Below, piece by piece: positions 15,077 through 23,016 of a stretch of DNA of 31,098 bases. Source of the stretch: an uncultured Collinsella sp. (GTDB lineage: Bacteria; Actinomycetota; Coriobacteriia; Coriobacteriales; Coriobacteriaceae); assembly GCA_900545555.1 (NCBI GenBank), contig UQZI01000019.1, positions 1 to 31,098 of the forward strand. The letters are read 5' to 3'. The notes under the pieces were generated by a model. The model did no database searches and was not told where the DNA came from. It saw only the letters and a list, made by a program, of their open reading frames with translations. Position 1 is the first letter of the stretch; each line of letters starts with the position of its first letter. The position numbers were made by a program, and so were the translations under genes.

Positions 15077-15400
15077 GCGATCATCCCCGTTTCTGCGTTT
15101 TTAAACGGGACAAGTATACCCGTCAACATATATCGTCTCAGTCGCATTTTCATCGAACATCGCATCGTCGTGTTACCGCTTGGCAAATAATTGTCACCCA
15201 TAGTATGGGCACCCCTATATAATTTTGTACTGTTGTTTATACTACTCAGCAGTTATCAACAGCGAACATTAGCCGGCAAAGTAACCCAACAACGCAGCAA
15301 GGCGGAGGCCTGGATACACGCAATACGCTGAGCAGCAACGCGTGTACACAACGAGCTCGCCCGACGCAATCCGCTCCGACCTCAGAAAGCCGCTTAGAAC
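15077..15400. promoter_or_regulatory. Divergent intergenic region upstream of the GGDEF-EAL gene
   Basis: This 324-base gap is AT-rich in the middle. It holds TTGTCA (15191-15196), a perfect dyad CCCATA-G-TATGGG (15197-15209), and TATATAAT (15216-15223), which suggests a rightward promoter with an over-long spacer (19 or 21 bases) filled by an operator-like palindrome. Further downstream TACACGC (15315-15321) can pair with GCGTGTA (15340-15346) in a long 5' leader. A TAG stop sits two codons before the ATG at 15401, so the coding region cannot extend upstream. No gene is seen in it. Confidence 0.4.
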
Positions 15401-18118
15401 ATGGATACTGTCAGCAATTACACCGAAACGCTCGAAAAGACCATCCGTGACCTTCTCGAGCGTCAGGATGATCTGATTAGGACCGCCTTTACCGACCAGC
15501 TTACCGGACTTGGCAACCGCGGCGGCTTTGCCCGTTCCCTCGAGGAGCTCTGGGAGCAGGACATCCCCGTTACCATGGCGTTCATCGATATCGACAATCT
15601 CAAGCACTGCAACGACGTCTTTGGGCATGACGAGGGCAACCGCTACATCTTGCAGGTAAGCCTTTATCTCAAACTGTATATGAAAGTGGACGAGGCGGCG
15701 TTTCGCATAGGCGGCGACGAGTTTGCCATCCTATCTACGATTGCGACCGAGGACGACCTCGCCGAACGTCTGGAACACTGCCGAACGGTCCTGCTCAAGA
15801 ACAACGATTCCGAGATGCCTCATTCGTTTAGCTACGGAGTGGCACACGCCGACCCCGCCCTGGGCGAAGCCTCCAATCGCATGACACTCGATGCCGACCA
15901 TCGCATGTACGACTACAAGCTGCGCCATGCCATGCACCTTGATCGACGCAATATCGTGCAAGTCCACGCCGACGACTTCGAAATAAGCGACCGCGTTTTC
16001 GACGCCCTTTCGATGCTCAACGAAGGCCGCTATTTCTTTATCGAGAACCTGGACAAACATCGCACCCTTTGGTCACAAGGCGCTATGCGCGACCTTGGCC
16101 TTCCTTCGGAGCATATAGACAACTGCCACGATTACTGGAAAACGCGCGTCCATCCCGATGACCTCGAGGCCTATAGCGACGATATCGACCAGATCTATAA
16201 CGGCTCCAAGCACCGTCGCGTCATGCAATACCGCGTACGCAACGCCGCCGGCGACTACGTTCTCTGCCGTGCTCGCGGGTTTCGTATCGACGGCGACGGA
16301 AATGTCCCCTCGCTCTATGTTGGCGAGCTCGTCAACCACTCGCTTGCCGAGACCGTCGACGCCGCCACGGGCCTTGGAACGCAGCGCATGTTGCTCAACG
16401 CTATCGATGCCTGCCGTCGCGACTGTTGCGAGACGGGGCTTATAGCGGTGCGCGTTCGCGGCACGACAAAGCTCAACGAGCTTTACGGAGCCGAGGCTGT
16501 CGACAACATGCTCGCCGAATACGCAGGCCGCATGTTGTCGATCACCCGTAGCAGGAGTCGCGTCTACCGCTCACGAAGCGTCCAGTTTGTCGTGCTCAGC
16601 AACGATTTGGACCACGAGGCATTCGAGCAACTGGTCCGTCATCTAAAAGAGGCCGTTTTCGCTCCCGTTCGAATCGCGGGCGATACCATTACCCCCGTCT
16701 GTCTAGTCGTTCCGGCCTTTTACGAGCGCCTAACCAATCAAGCGACCGCCGTTTTAGGCGAACTCGACCGTCGCCTTCGCACGGCCGGCGGACTTGTCCC
16801 CAACGACAGCCTCCCCATACCCGAGATAGAGCGCAAAAGCGCCATCGCCGAGCGCATCGATATGCTCACGGGCCTCTGTCGACCCAGCGAGTTTATGCGG
16901 CGCGCCAACGCATTTCTCCAGACAAGGCGCGACGGCGCTTGGTGTATCGCCACCGTCGACATGGGGCACATGCGACTGTTCAACGAATGGCACGGACAGG
17001 CCGAGGGCGACCGCGTGCTCGCCGACGTAGGTACAGTCCTCAAAGACATCGAGAATGCCGACATGGGCGTCGCAGGGTACTGGGGCCAAGACGACTTTTG
17101 CATACTCATCCCCTTTGAGCACGACACCGTCCATCAAATCTATAGTCGCATTCGCGAGACCGTGGCCAAGCACGATGACGGCGTAGGCTTCTGGCCGTCC
17201 ATGGGCGTTTGCCCTATCGACTCCAACGAGGAAATCACCATCGATGCACAGGCCAAGGCCATGTTTACCAATCGACGCGCAAAAAACGACTTTAAGGAGC
17301 GCATTGCCATTTTCCGCCCCGAGGAGTATGAGCGCGAAGTCTCGTTCCACCGCACGCTGACCGAATTCCAGTACGCGCTCTCAAACGGCCGCATCACCTA
17401 CTACTTGCAGCCCCAGGTCGACATGGAAACCGGCGAGATTATTGGCGCCGAGGCGCTCACGCGCTGGATTGACAAGGATGGCTCCCTCATTTCACCCGTC
17501 ACCTTTATCCCCGCTCTCGAGGAAAGTGGTTTTGTGGTGACGCTCGACAAATACGTTTGGCAGGGCGTTGCCTCGTGGCTGCGCGGGCGCATCGATCGAG
17601 GGCTTCGCGTGGTTCCGATCTCGCTCAACGTGTCGCGCGTGGATATCCTTGCCTGCGACGTTGCCGAACATATGGGAGCGCTCGCCGACCAATACAATCT
17701 GCCGCCCGAGCTCATGCGCATCGAGATCACCGAGACGGCTTATACGGGAGAGTCCGAAGCTGTGGATAAGCTGACGGCCGACCTGCACAACCGCGGCTTC
17801 TCGACCTACATGGACGATTTTGGCACCGGCCAGTCCACGCTCGCGATGCTCAAGAACGTCAACGTCGACGTCATCAAGCTCGACCGCACGTTTGTGCCCG
17901 TCGACGGCGATCAAGGCCGCAGCGTGCAAATCATTTCATCAATGCTCGAGATGGCGCAGTCGCTCCATCTGCCCGTTGTGGTCGAAGGCATCGAGACAAA
18001 TGAGCAGGCAAACATGCTACGCCAAATGGGCGCCCGCTACGCTCAGGGCTTCCTCTACTACCGTCCCATGCAGGCGGAGGATTTTGAGGCACTGCTCGAC
18101 GGTGGCGACAGCAACTAA
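15401..18118 (+). CDS. Multidomain c-di-GMP protein: GGDEF, PAS-like, two degenerate GGDEFs, EAL
   Basis: A soluble 905-residue protein without membrane segments. Short N-terminal helix (1-28). First GGDEF domain (about 30-185) with an intact RIGGDEF (GGDEF at 104-108) but KxxE instead of the RxxD inhibitory site. PAS-like region (about 205-312; HPDD...YRVRNAAGDYVLCRARGFRIDGDG). A GGDEF-like domain (about 315-460) with no signature loop. A further GGDEF-like domain (about 480-640) with GQDDF at 562-566. EAL domain (about 650-900) with EAL 684-686, Asn743, Glu775 region EITE, DDFG 805-808, Lys827, Glu862 and Gln882, all consistent with an active phosphodiesterase. It may both make and degrade c-di-GMP, switched by PAS or degenerate-domain input. 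The next gene is a shorter paralogue. Confidence 0.9.
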   Translation: MDTVSNYTETLEKTIRDLLERQDDLIRTAFTDQLTGLGNRGGFARSLEELWEQDIPVTMAFIDIDNLKHCNDVFGHDEGNRYILQVSLYLKLYMKVDEAAFRIGGDEFAILSTIATEDDLAERLEHCRTVLLKNNDSEMPHSFSYGVAHADPALGEASNRMTLDADHRMYDYKLRHAMHLDRRNIVQVHADDFEISDRVFDALSMLNEGRYFFIENLDKHRTLWSQGAMRDLGLPSEHIDNCHDYWKTRVHPDDLEAYSDDIDQIYNGSKHRRVMQYRVRNAAGDYVLCRARGFRIDGDGNVPSLYVGELVNHSLAETVDAATGLGTQRMLLNAIDACRRDCCETGLIAVRVRGTTKLNELYGAEAVDNMLAEYAGRMLSITRSRSRVYRSRSVQFVVLSNDLDHEAFEQLVRHLKEAVFAPVRIAGDTITPVCLVVPAFYERLTNQATAVLGELDRRLRTAGGLVPNDSLPIPEIERKSAIAERIDMLTGLCRPSEFMRRANAFLQTRRDGAWCIATVDMGHMRLFNEWHGQAEGDRVLADVGTVLKDIENADMGVAGYWGQDDFCILIPFEHDTVHQIYSRIRETVAKHDDGVGFWPSMGVCPIDSNEEITIDAQAKAMFTNRRAKNDFKERIAIFRPEEYEREVSFHRTLTEFQYALSNGRITYYLQPQVDMETGEIIGAEALTRWIDKDGSLISPVTFIPALEESGFVVTLDKYVWQGVASWLRGRIDRGLRVVPISLNVSRVDILACDVAEHMGALADQYNLPPELMRIEITETAYTGESEAVDKLTADLHNRGFSTYMDDFGTGQSTLAMLKNVNVDVIKLDRTFVPVDGDQGRSVQIISSMLEMAQSLHLPVVVEGIETNEQANMLRQMGARYAQGFLYYRPMQAEDFEALLDGGDSN

Positions 18119-18242
18119 TACGCTCGTGCGCAAACGCCACCGTCGAGGGAGCGTTTGTTCCCATGAGCTAACTAATACCCCAATCTAAACCGAATTGGGA
18201 GTAAGATACAAACCATTGTTCCATCCAAGGAGGTCATCCATC

Positions 18243-19775
18243 ATGAACAAGTCGTATCGCCTGGGCGAGCAATCAATCATCGCTCATCTTCAGCGACTTG
18301 CGAACGGGGCCTCAACCACCGAGCTCGATGTTGCCGCGCTGCCCCCGGAGTTGCGTGCCATTGGTGAGCAACTGCAGAAAACGCTCGCCATCCTGCAACA
18401 AGAACGCGAGCTGCTTGAGCACGGCGCCTATATCGACTCGCTCACCAATCTTGGCAACCGTGGCGGGCTCGACCGCCATGTCGATCAGCTCTGGCGCAAA
18501 GGCACCCCCTTCACCTGTGCCTATATTGACATCGATCGCCTCAAGCATTGCAACGATAAGTTTGGCCACGCCGAGGGCAATCGCTACATTCTGAGCATCT
18601 GCCGCGCACTCACCGAGACCATGGAGCACGATGAGCTGCTGTTCCGTATCGGTGGAGACGAATTTGTACTTATATCCCCCACGACAGACGAAGCCGAGCT
18701 CGAGCAGCGCCTGGAGCGGACGCGTGCCAATCTTATCGAGGCAACATCGGACGGCAAGGCGCCCATGATCGCCAGCTTTAGTTTTGGCTGCTCGCGCGTC
18801 GACCCGCTTGCAGGCGATACGCGTCGCCAGATGACAAAGGACGCCGACCGCAAAATGTATCGCTACAAGCTCATGTACCGTGTGCAACAACCGGAAGAAG
18901 GCGATGCGCCGCAACGCCCGGTCACCGAACAACCCCCCCCCTGCAACGACCGAGTGTTCCAAGCGATCTCCATGAGCTCCGAGACACGCTATCCGTTCAT
19001 CATTAACCTCGACACCGGCGAATCGCAATGGTCGGTTAATGCCGTGCGCGATTTTGACCTACCTTCCCAGCATCCCTACAACTCGCTCGATATATGGCTT
19101 GCCCGTGTTCACCCCGAGGACCGCGACAACGTACGTGCCGAGCTCGATATGGTGGTAAACGGCACGTGGCACTTCCACTGCATGCAGTATCGCGTCATGA
19201 ATACCGCCGGAAAATACGCGCTTTGCGACTGCACGGGTTACCGCCTGGACGGCACCGATACCGAGCCCAACATGTATGTGGGCATTGTCACCAACCGAAG
19301 CTTGGCAGATACGACCGATTCCGTGACCGGTCTGGGCGATATCCACGCCCTGGTCAACGCCATTGGCGAGATGCGTCGCGTGGCACGAAACGCGGGCTTG
19401 ATCGCCATTAAAATCGACGAAATCGCACAGGTCAATGCCCGCTTTGGCTTTGATGCAGGCGACCGCGTTTTGGCAGAAAGCGCCGCCTGCCTCATGGATT
19501 GCTCGCGCGGCAAGGGTCGTCTGTTCCGCTCGACCGGACCGATGTTCGTGGCGCTCTTTGACGAGCTTGATCCCGAAGAGACCGACGCGGTTGCAGACGA
19601 AATCGAACGGTTCTTGGGATCGCCCGTGCTCCTTGGCTCATTTGAATATCAGCCGCCCCTTCGCGTGGCGACGCTTCATCTGGACGCCGTCGACCGACAG
19701 CCCGTTTCCATTTTGAACGAACTTAATGCGCTGATTAAAGAGGCGCCGCAGGTACCGGGCACCAAGCTGGACTAG
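18243..19775 (+). CDS. Diguanylate cyclase: GGDEF, PAS-like, degenerate GGDEF (paralogue of the preceding gene)
   Basis: This 510-residue protein repeats the first half of the preceding one: coiled N-terminal helix (about 35-62), GGDEF domain with intact RIGGDEF (137-141), a PAS-like segment (about 230-345; HPEDRDNVRAELDMVVNGTWHFHCMQYRV), and a GGDEF-like domain lacking the signature (about 355-505). The inhibitory RxxD is replaced by ExxE, so classical product inhibition should be absent. There is no EAL domain and no membrane segment. The ATG at 18243 has AAGGAGG nine bases upstream. An in-frame ATG at 18195 lacks such a site. It lies 124 bases after the first gene. Only a weak 7-bp hairpin (18131-18157) lies in the gap, so co-transcription is possible. 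Confidence 0.88.
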   Translation: MNKSYRLGEQSIIAHLQRLANGASTTELDVAALPPELRAIGEQLQKTLAILQQERELLEHGAYIDSLTNLGNRGGLDRHVDQLWRKGTPFTCAYIDIDRLKHCNDKFGHAEGNRYILSICRALTETMEHDELLFRIGGDEFVLISPTTDEAELEQRLERTRANLIEATSDGKAPMIASFSFGCSRVDPLAGDTRRQMTKDADRKMYRYKLMYRVQQPEEGDAPQRPVTEQPPPCNDRVFQAISMSSETRYPFIINLDTGESQWSVNAVRDFDLPSQHPYNSLDIWLARVHPEDRDNVRAELDMVVNGTWHFHCMQYRVMNTAGKYALCDCTGYRLDGTDTEPNMYVGIVTNRSLADTTDSVTGLGDIHALVNAIGEMRRVARNAGLIAIKIDEIAQVNARFGFDAGDRVLAESAACLMDCSRGKGRLFRSTGPMFVALFDELDPEETDAVADEIERFLGSPVLLGSFEYQPPLRVATLHLDAVDRQPVSILNELNALIKEAPQVPGTKLD

Positions 19776-20059
19776 CGTTATGGGGCGCATGATGGTTAAT
19801 TTCCGATCTCAACCGAACACATTGGGCAAATAGGTCGTACCCGCAGTTAGCCGAACGTCCCCGCAGTCCCTCCCGGGGCCCGGGGGCACCGTTTCGATAC
19901 TCTTGGTTTACTTTGCCTGATGCAAATAAGTGCTCAACAAGATAGAACCTATCCCCCGCCACGGATATGCCCTCGAGCAAATCTGTTAAGCCAAGCCTAT
20001 CAAATTCTATTGACAATTGGCTGCATTGGTCCATTTTGTCGTCCAGCCACTTCCGCTGG
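19776..20059. other. Intergenic stretch without a convincing gene
   Basis: Between the diguanylate cyclase and the leftward DUF3784-like gene. It contains a GC-rich self-complementary patch around CCCGGGGCCCGGG near 19877-19890 and otherwise mixed, moderately AT-rich sequence. A leftward 99-codon reading (19735-20034) overlaps the cyclase 3' end, has a weak start site and no recognisable family, so I do not call it a gene. Confidence 0.5.
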
Positions 20060-20380
20060 CTATCGCCTCATAAACACAAACCTAACGAGCCGCACGAACG
20101 ACAAAGAAGCCAAGCTGAACAGAAGTAGAACCAAAACTTCAAAAACGCTGGTATTCCAATCACGTACCCAGCCCTCTACCGCCCACAAGAAAAACAGCAG
20201 CCCCATCCATAACGTCACAGAAGAAATCAGCTTTGCGTAAGGGCGTATATCAATCTCGCTCTCCCTTTTTGTGACATCATATCCAGCAATTGAGCAGAGC
20301 CATCTTCCTCTTCGGTATTGGATTGAAAGGACAATCAAGGCAATCGAAGTCATCAAGCAAACAGCATCCTCTGTTTCCAT
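20060..20380 (-). CDS. Small membrane protein, DUF3784-like
   Basis: A 106-residue protein with three likely membrane helices (about 7-22, 50-68, 80-103). Between the first two, the sequence RRGRWLCSIAGYDVTKRESE resembles the DUF3784 pattern (GKG...IAGYNTMSKEE) seen in small membrane proteins of gut Gram-positives whose function is unknown. I chose the ATG at 20380 because AAAGGA is six to seven bases upstream. An in-frame ATG at 20401 lacks a good site. GC is low: several lines counted are 38-42%, unlike the surrounding 60%, which points to lateral acquisition. It stands alone, facing the convergent cyclase gene. Confidence 0.6.
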   Translation of the reverse strand: METEDAVCLMTSIALIVLSIQYRRGRWLCSIAGYDVTKRESEIDIRPYAKLISSVTLWMGLLFFLWAVEGWVRDWNTSVFEVLVLLLFSLASLSFVRLVRFVFMRR

Positions 20381-20713
20381 AGAGTTTCCTTTGCTTTCCA
20401 TCCTAGTTACGCATTCACAATCGAATCAAACCAAGTATGAATTACTCGATAGCAACCGCCTTAGTATAAACCATAGCCGCACAGCAGCCCGCCTTCTAAG
20501 ACCTCAGAGTTCGCCATCGAATGCGACCTGCCCAGACCCCTTACAATCTGCTCGCACGAGGCCCCGCACTCCAACATCCTCTGGACCGTATCCCGCTCGT
20601 ACCTGGTGAGCGTGCCTGCCGTGGGCCCTCGGGGCTGGAATCGTGCCCCACGCCATCTGCCCGCTCGTGCGATAATCCTCCGCAGAAGTCACCGACAGCA
20701 GAGGGAGTTAGTG
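20381..20713. other. Gene-poor gap with a transposase scrap
   Basis: A 333-base region between the divergent DUF3784-like and flavin-reductase genes. The left part is low GC and may hold the leftward promoter. The right part contains the IS30-like remnant described separately and the ribosome binding site GAGGGAG (20701-20707) of the next gene. No complete gene is visible. Confidence 0.6.
20461..20628 (-). pseudogene. Probable remnant of an IS30-family transposase N terminus
   Basis: One leftward frame reads TLTRYERDTVQRMLECGASC, continuing EQIVRGLGRSHSMANSEV before a stop at 20461. This matches the shape of the IS30 transposase helix-turn-helix (LTxxER..I..L...G.S..EIAR.LGRS.STISREI). The frame has no good start and no catalytic DDE region, and no terminal inverted repeats were found. 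It is a scrap of an old insertion at the edge of the low-GC islet. Identification is by pattern only. Confidence 0.45.
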
Positions 20714-21337
20714 ATGAAGGTTCTTTTGGTCAATGGCAGCCCCAAGGCAAACGGCAACACCGCCCGCGCACTCGCCGAGGTCGCCGAGCAGCTCAACGCC
20801 GAGGGTATCGATACCGAGGTGTTTCAGCTAGGCGCTAAGCCCATTCGCGATTGCATCGGTTGCGGCCAGTGCGGCAAGCTCGATTGCCGCTGTACCTTTG
20901 ACGACGATGTAGTCAACGAGCTGATTGCCGCTGCCGAGCAGGCAGACGGCTTTGTCTTTGGTTCGCCCGTCTACTACGCGCATCCCAGCGGACGCATCCT
21001 CTCTGCCCTCGACCGTGCATTCTATGCTGGCAGCAAGGCCTTTGCGCACAAGCCGGGCGCCGCTGTCGCCGTTGCCCGTCGCGGCGGCACGTCGACCACC
21101 TTCGACGTGCTCAACAAGTACTTCACCATCAACCAGATGCCCGTGGTAGCATCCACCTACTGGAACAACGTCTTCGGTGCCATGCCGGGCGAGGCCGCCC
21201 AAGACGCCGAAGGCCTTGCCACCATGCGAAACATCGGCAAAAACATGGCCTGGCTACTGCGTTGCATCGAGGCGGGAAAGGCCGCCGGCATCGAAGCTCC
21301 CCAGGCCGATCGCGCTAGGACCAACTTCATCAGGTAG
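20714..21337 (+). CDS. Flavodoxin-like NAD(P)H-dependent FMN reductase with a Cys cluster (iron-sulfur flavoprotein-like)
   Basis: A 207-residue cytoplasmic flavoprotein. The N-terminal MKVLLVNGSPKANGNTA is the FMN phosphate-binding loop of the NADPH-dependent FMN reductase family, and FGSPVYYAHPSG (about 83-95) is the flavin ring contact. Cys47, Cys50, Cys53 and Cys58 form a CX2CX2CX4C set, like the compact motif that holds a [4Fe-4S] cluster in iron-sulfur flavoproteins; Cys60 follows. It may act as an electron-transfer or redox-sensing reductase in an anaerobe. I chose the ATG at 20714 because GGAG is six bases upstream. Longer in-frame readings lack a ribosome site. It is 17 bases upstream of the ArsC-like gene and probably in its operon. 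Confidence 0.85.
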   Translation: MKVLLVNGSPKANGNTARALAEVAEQLNAEGIDTEVFQLGAKPIRDCIGCGQCGKLDCRCTFDDDVVNELIAAAEQADGFVFGSPVYYAHPSGRILSALDRAFYAGSKAFAHKPGAAVAVARRGGTSTTFDVLNKYFTINQMPVVASTYWNNVFGAMPGEAAQDAEGLATMRNIGKNMAWLLRCIEAGKAAGIEAPQADRARTNFIR

Positions 21338-21354
21338 AACGGCGGAACCAAACA

Positions 21355-21696
21355 ATGAACGTGCAGATCTTCGGTACCAAAAAGTCCTTCGATACCAAGA
21401 AGGCCCAGCGTTATTTTAAGGAGCGCCGCATTAAGGTGCAGTTTATCGACCTTAAGGAAAAGGAGATGAGCAAGGGCGAGCTCACGAGCGTGATGCAGGC
21501 GGTTGGCGGCATCGACAAGCTGCTCAACCCCAAAGCCAAGGACGAGGAGACGCTCGCACTCATCCAGCACCTCACCCCCAGCCAGCGTTTTGATAAGCTG
21601 CTCGAGAATCAGCAGGTTCTGGCCGAGCCCATCGTGCGCAACGGCAAGAAGGCCACCGTCGGCTATTGTCCCGACGTATGGGGAGCCTGGGAGTAG
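21355..21696 (+). CDS. ArsC/Spx-family thioredoxin-fold protein lacking the catalytic Cys
   Basis: A 113-residue protein of the arsenate reductase/Spx superfamily. It starts VQIFGTKKSFDTKKAQRYF, where family members carry a reactive Cys (CxxC or Cys-Ser-Thr-Cys-type loop); here the position is Ser11 and no other Cys is nearby. The middle has VQFIDLKEKEMSKGEL, and the C-terminal half ends LAEPIVRNGKKATVGY, matching the family's RP(I/L)...G....GF tail. Without the Cys it cannot be a standard arsenate reductase, so an Spx-like binding role or a diverged function is more likely. It is probably co-transcribed with the flavoprotein upstream. Confidence 0.8.
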   Translation: MNVQIFGTKKSFDTKKAQRYFKERRIKVQFIDLKEKEMSKGELTSVMQAVGGIDKLLNPKAKDEETLALIQHLTPSQRFDKLLENQQVLAEPIVRNGKKATVGYCPDVWGAWE

Positions 21697-21782
21697 CCTG
21701 TGTTATTTGTCGGCGCGTGGGTATAAGAGCAGGCGTTTGGCATAAGATTCAACTGTAAGCCATGTCTAACAAAGGAGGGCAC

Positions 21783-22913
21783 ATGCCCAACAAACCCGTG
21801 AAGATCATCATGCTTACCGGATACCTCGGTGCCGGCAAGACCACGTTGCTCAACCACATCCTCGCAAACGACGGCGGCATCCGCGCCGCCGTGATCGTCA
21901 ACGATATCGGCGAGATCAACGTCGACGCCAGCCTCATCGCTGACGGCGGCCTTTCCGAGACCGACGACCTTATCCCGCTCACCAACGGCTGCATCTGCTG
22001 CACGCTTTCGGACGACCTGGCCAACCAGCTGCAGGACATCGCCGATTCGGGCAAGTTCGACTACATCATCATCGAGGCCTCGGGCATTTGCGAGCCCATC
22101 CCCATCGCCTACACCATCTCGAGCTTCTGCGACGAGGCCAAGGTGGGCGGCGAGCCCAAGCTCGCGCTCGACAACATCGTGGCCGTGGTCGACTGCGCCC
22201 GCATGTACGACGAGTTCAACGGCGGTCGCGACCTCCTGGCCGAGGATATCGACGAGGACGACATCGAGAGCCTGCTTATTCAGCAAATCGAGTTTTGCTC
22301 CACGCTGATCCTCAACAAGACCGATACCGTCACGCCTGAGCAGATTGCCGAGCTCAAGGCCATCGTGCGCAGCCTGCAGAAGGACGCCGTGATTGTCGAG
22401 GCCCAAAACGGCGAGGTCCCCATGGAGGAGCTGCTCGACACCGACCGCTTCGACTTTATGCGCGCCTACAACTCCGCCGCCTGGATCGAGGCCATGGAGC
22501 ATCCCGAGGAGCACGACGACCCCGAGGTGCTCGAGTACGACATCGAGACCTTTGTGTACTCGCGCCGCAAACCGTTTGACCTGCAGAAGTTCACCGATTT
22601 TGTTGAGCAGGAGTGGCCTGACGAGGTCATCCGCGTCAAGGGTCCGCTGTGGCAGACCGGCGATCCGGACATGTGCTACATGTTCGAGCAGGCTGGCCAC
22701 CAGATGCGCCTGATGGAGAACGGTCTGTTCGTTGACTCCGCGCCCGAGGGCGAGAAGCAGAAGATCATCGACGAGAACCCCGAGATCATGCAGATTTGGG
22801 ACGACGAGACGGGCGACCGCATGACGAGCCTGTGCATCATCGGCCGTCACATGGACAAGGATGCGCTCATCGCCGACCTCGATGCCTGCCTGACCGACTG
22901 GCACCGCGCCTAG
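21783..22913 (+). CDS. CobW/G3E-family metallochaperone GTPase
   Basis: A 376-residue GTPase of the CobW/COG0523 group, which load zinc, cobalt or other metals onto client proteins. Visible motifs are Walker A GYLGAGKTT (13-21), the metal-binding GCICC (CxCC at 70-73), EASGICEP after the second switch, and NKTD as the guanine-specificity motif. The C-terminal CobW domain (about 245-376) contains FVYSRRKPFDLQKF. The ATG at 21783 follows AAAGGAGG (21771-21778); an in-frame ATG at 21762 lies upstream of that site. The metal cannot be assigned: no Zur box or cobalamin gene is nearby. A REP-like hairpin follows it. Confidence 0.88.
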   Translation: MPNKPVKIIMLTGYLGAGKTTLLNHILANDGGIRAAVIVNDIGEINVDASLIADGGLSETDDLIPLTNGCICCTLSDDLANQLQDIADSGKFDYIIIEASGICEPIPIAYTISSFCDEAKVGGEPKLALDNIVAVVDCARMYDEFNGGRDLLAEDIDEDDIESLLIQQIEFCSTLILNKTDTVTPEQIAELKAIVRSLQKDAVIVEAQNGEVPMEELLDTDRFDFMRAYNSAAWIEAMEHPEEHDDPEVLEYDIETFVYSRRKPFDLQKFTDFVEQEWPDEVIRVKGPLWQTGDPDMCYMFEQAGHQMRLMENGLFVDSAPEGEKQKIIDENPEIMQIWDDETGDRMTSLCIIGRHMDKDALIADLDACLTDWHRA

Positions 22914-22953
22914 GTTTATCGAAGCGGGCATTTTTTCCGCCCACGTAACCGCC

Positions 22954-22995
22954 AAAACCACCACGAAGGTGCCTGTCCCCTTCGTGGTGGTTTTT
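22954..22995 (+). terminator. REP-like hairpin acting as terminator between cobW-type gene and trmL
   Basis: A perfect 16-bp stem, AAAACCACCACGAAGG (22954-22969) with 22979-22994, has loop TGCCTGTCC and ends in TTTTT. The loop and adjacent bases contain CCTGTCCCC, the core shared with the palindromes at 23610-23642, 26160-26192 and 27367-27397. It lies 40 bases after the CobW stop and 12 bases before the trmL ribosome binding site. Confidence 0.75.
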
Positions 22996-23016
22996 CGTTC
23001 TATGCCAAGGAGATTC

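Noticed and set aside
14117..15190. Rightward 357-codon frame opposite the patatin gene
   Set aside because: Antisense shadow; the patatin motifs are all on the other strand.
15224..15400. Class I c-di-GMP riboswitch upstream of the GGDEF-EAL gene
   Set aside because: Only scattered similarity (GGCAAA, ACGCA); the required motifs do not fall in a consistent order and spacing.
19735..20034. Leftward 99-codon frame after the DUF3784-like gene
   Set aside because: Overlaps the 3' end of the cyclase gene, has a weak start site and matches no family that I recognise; left uncalled, though its first half looks protein-like.
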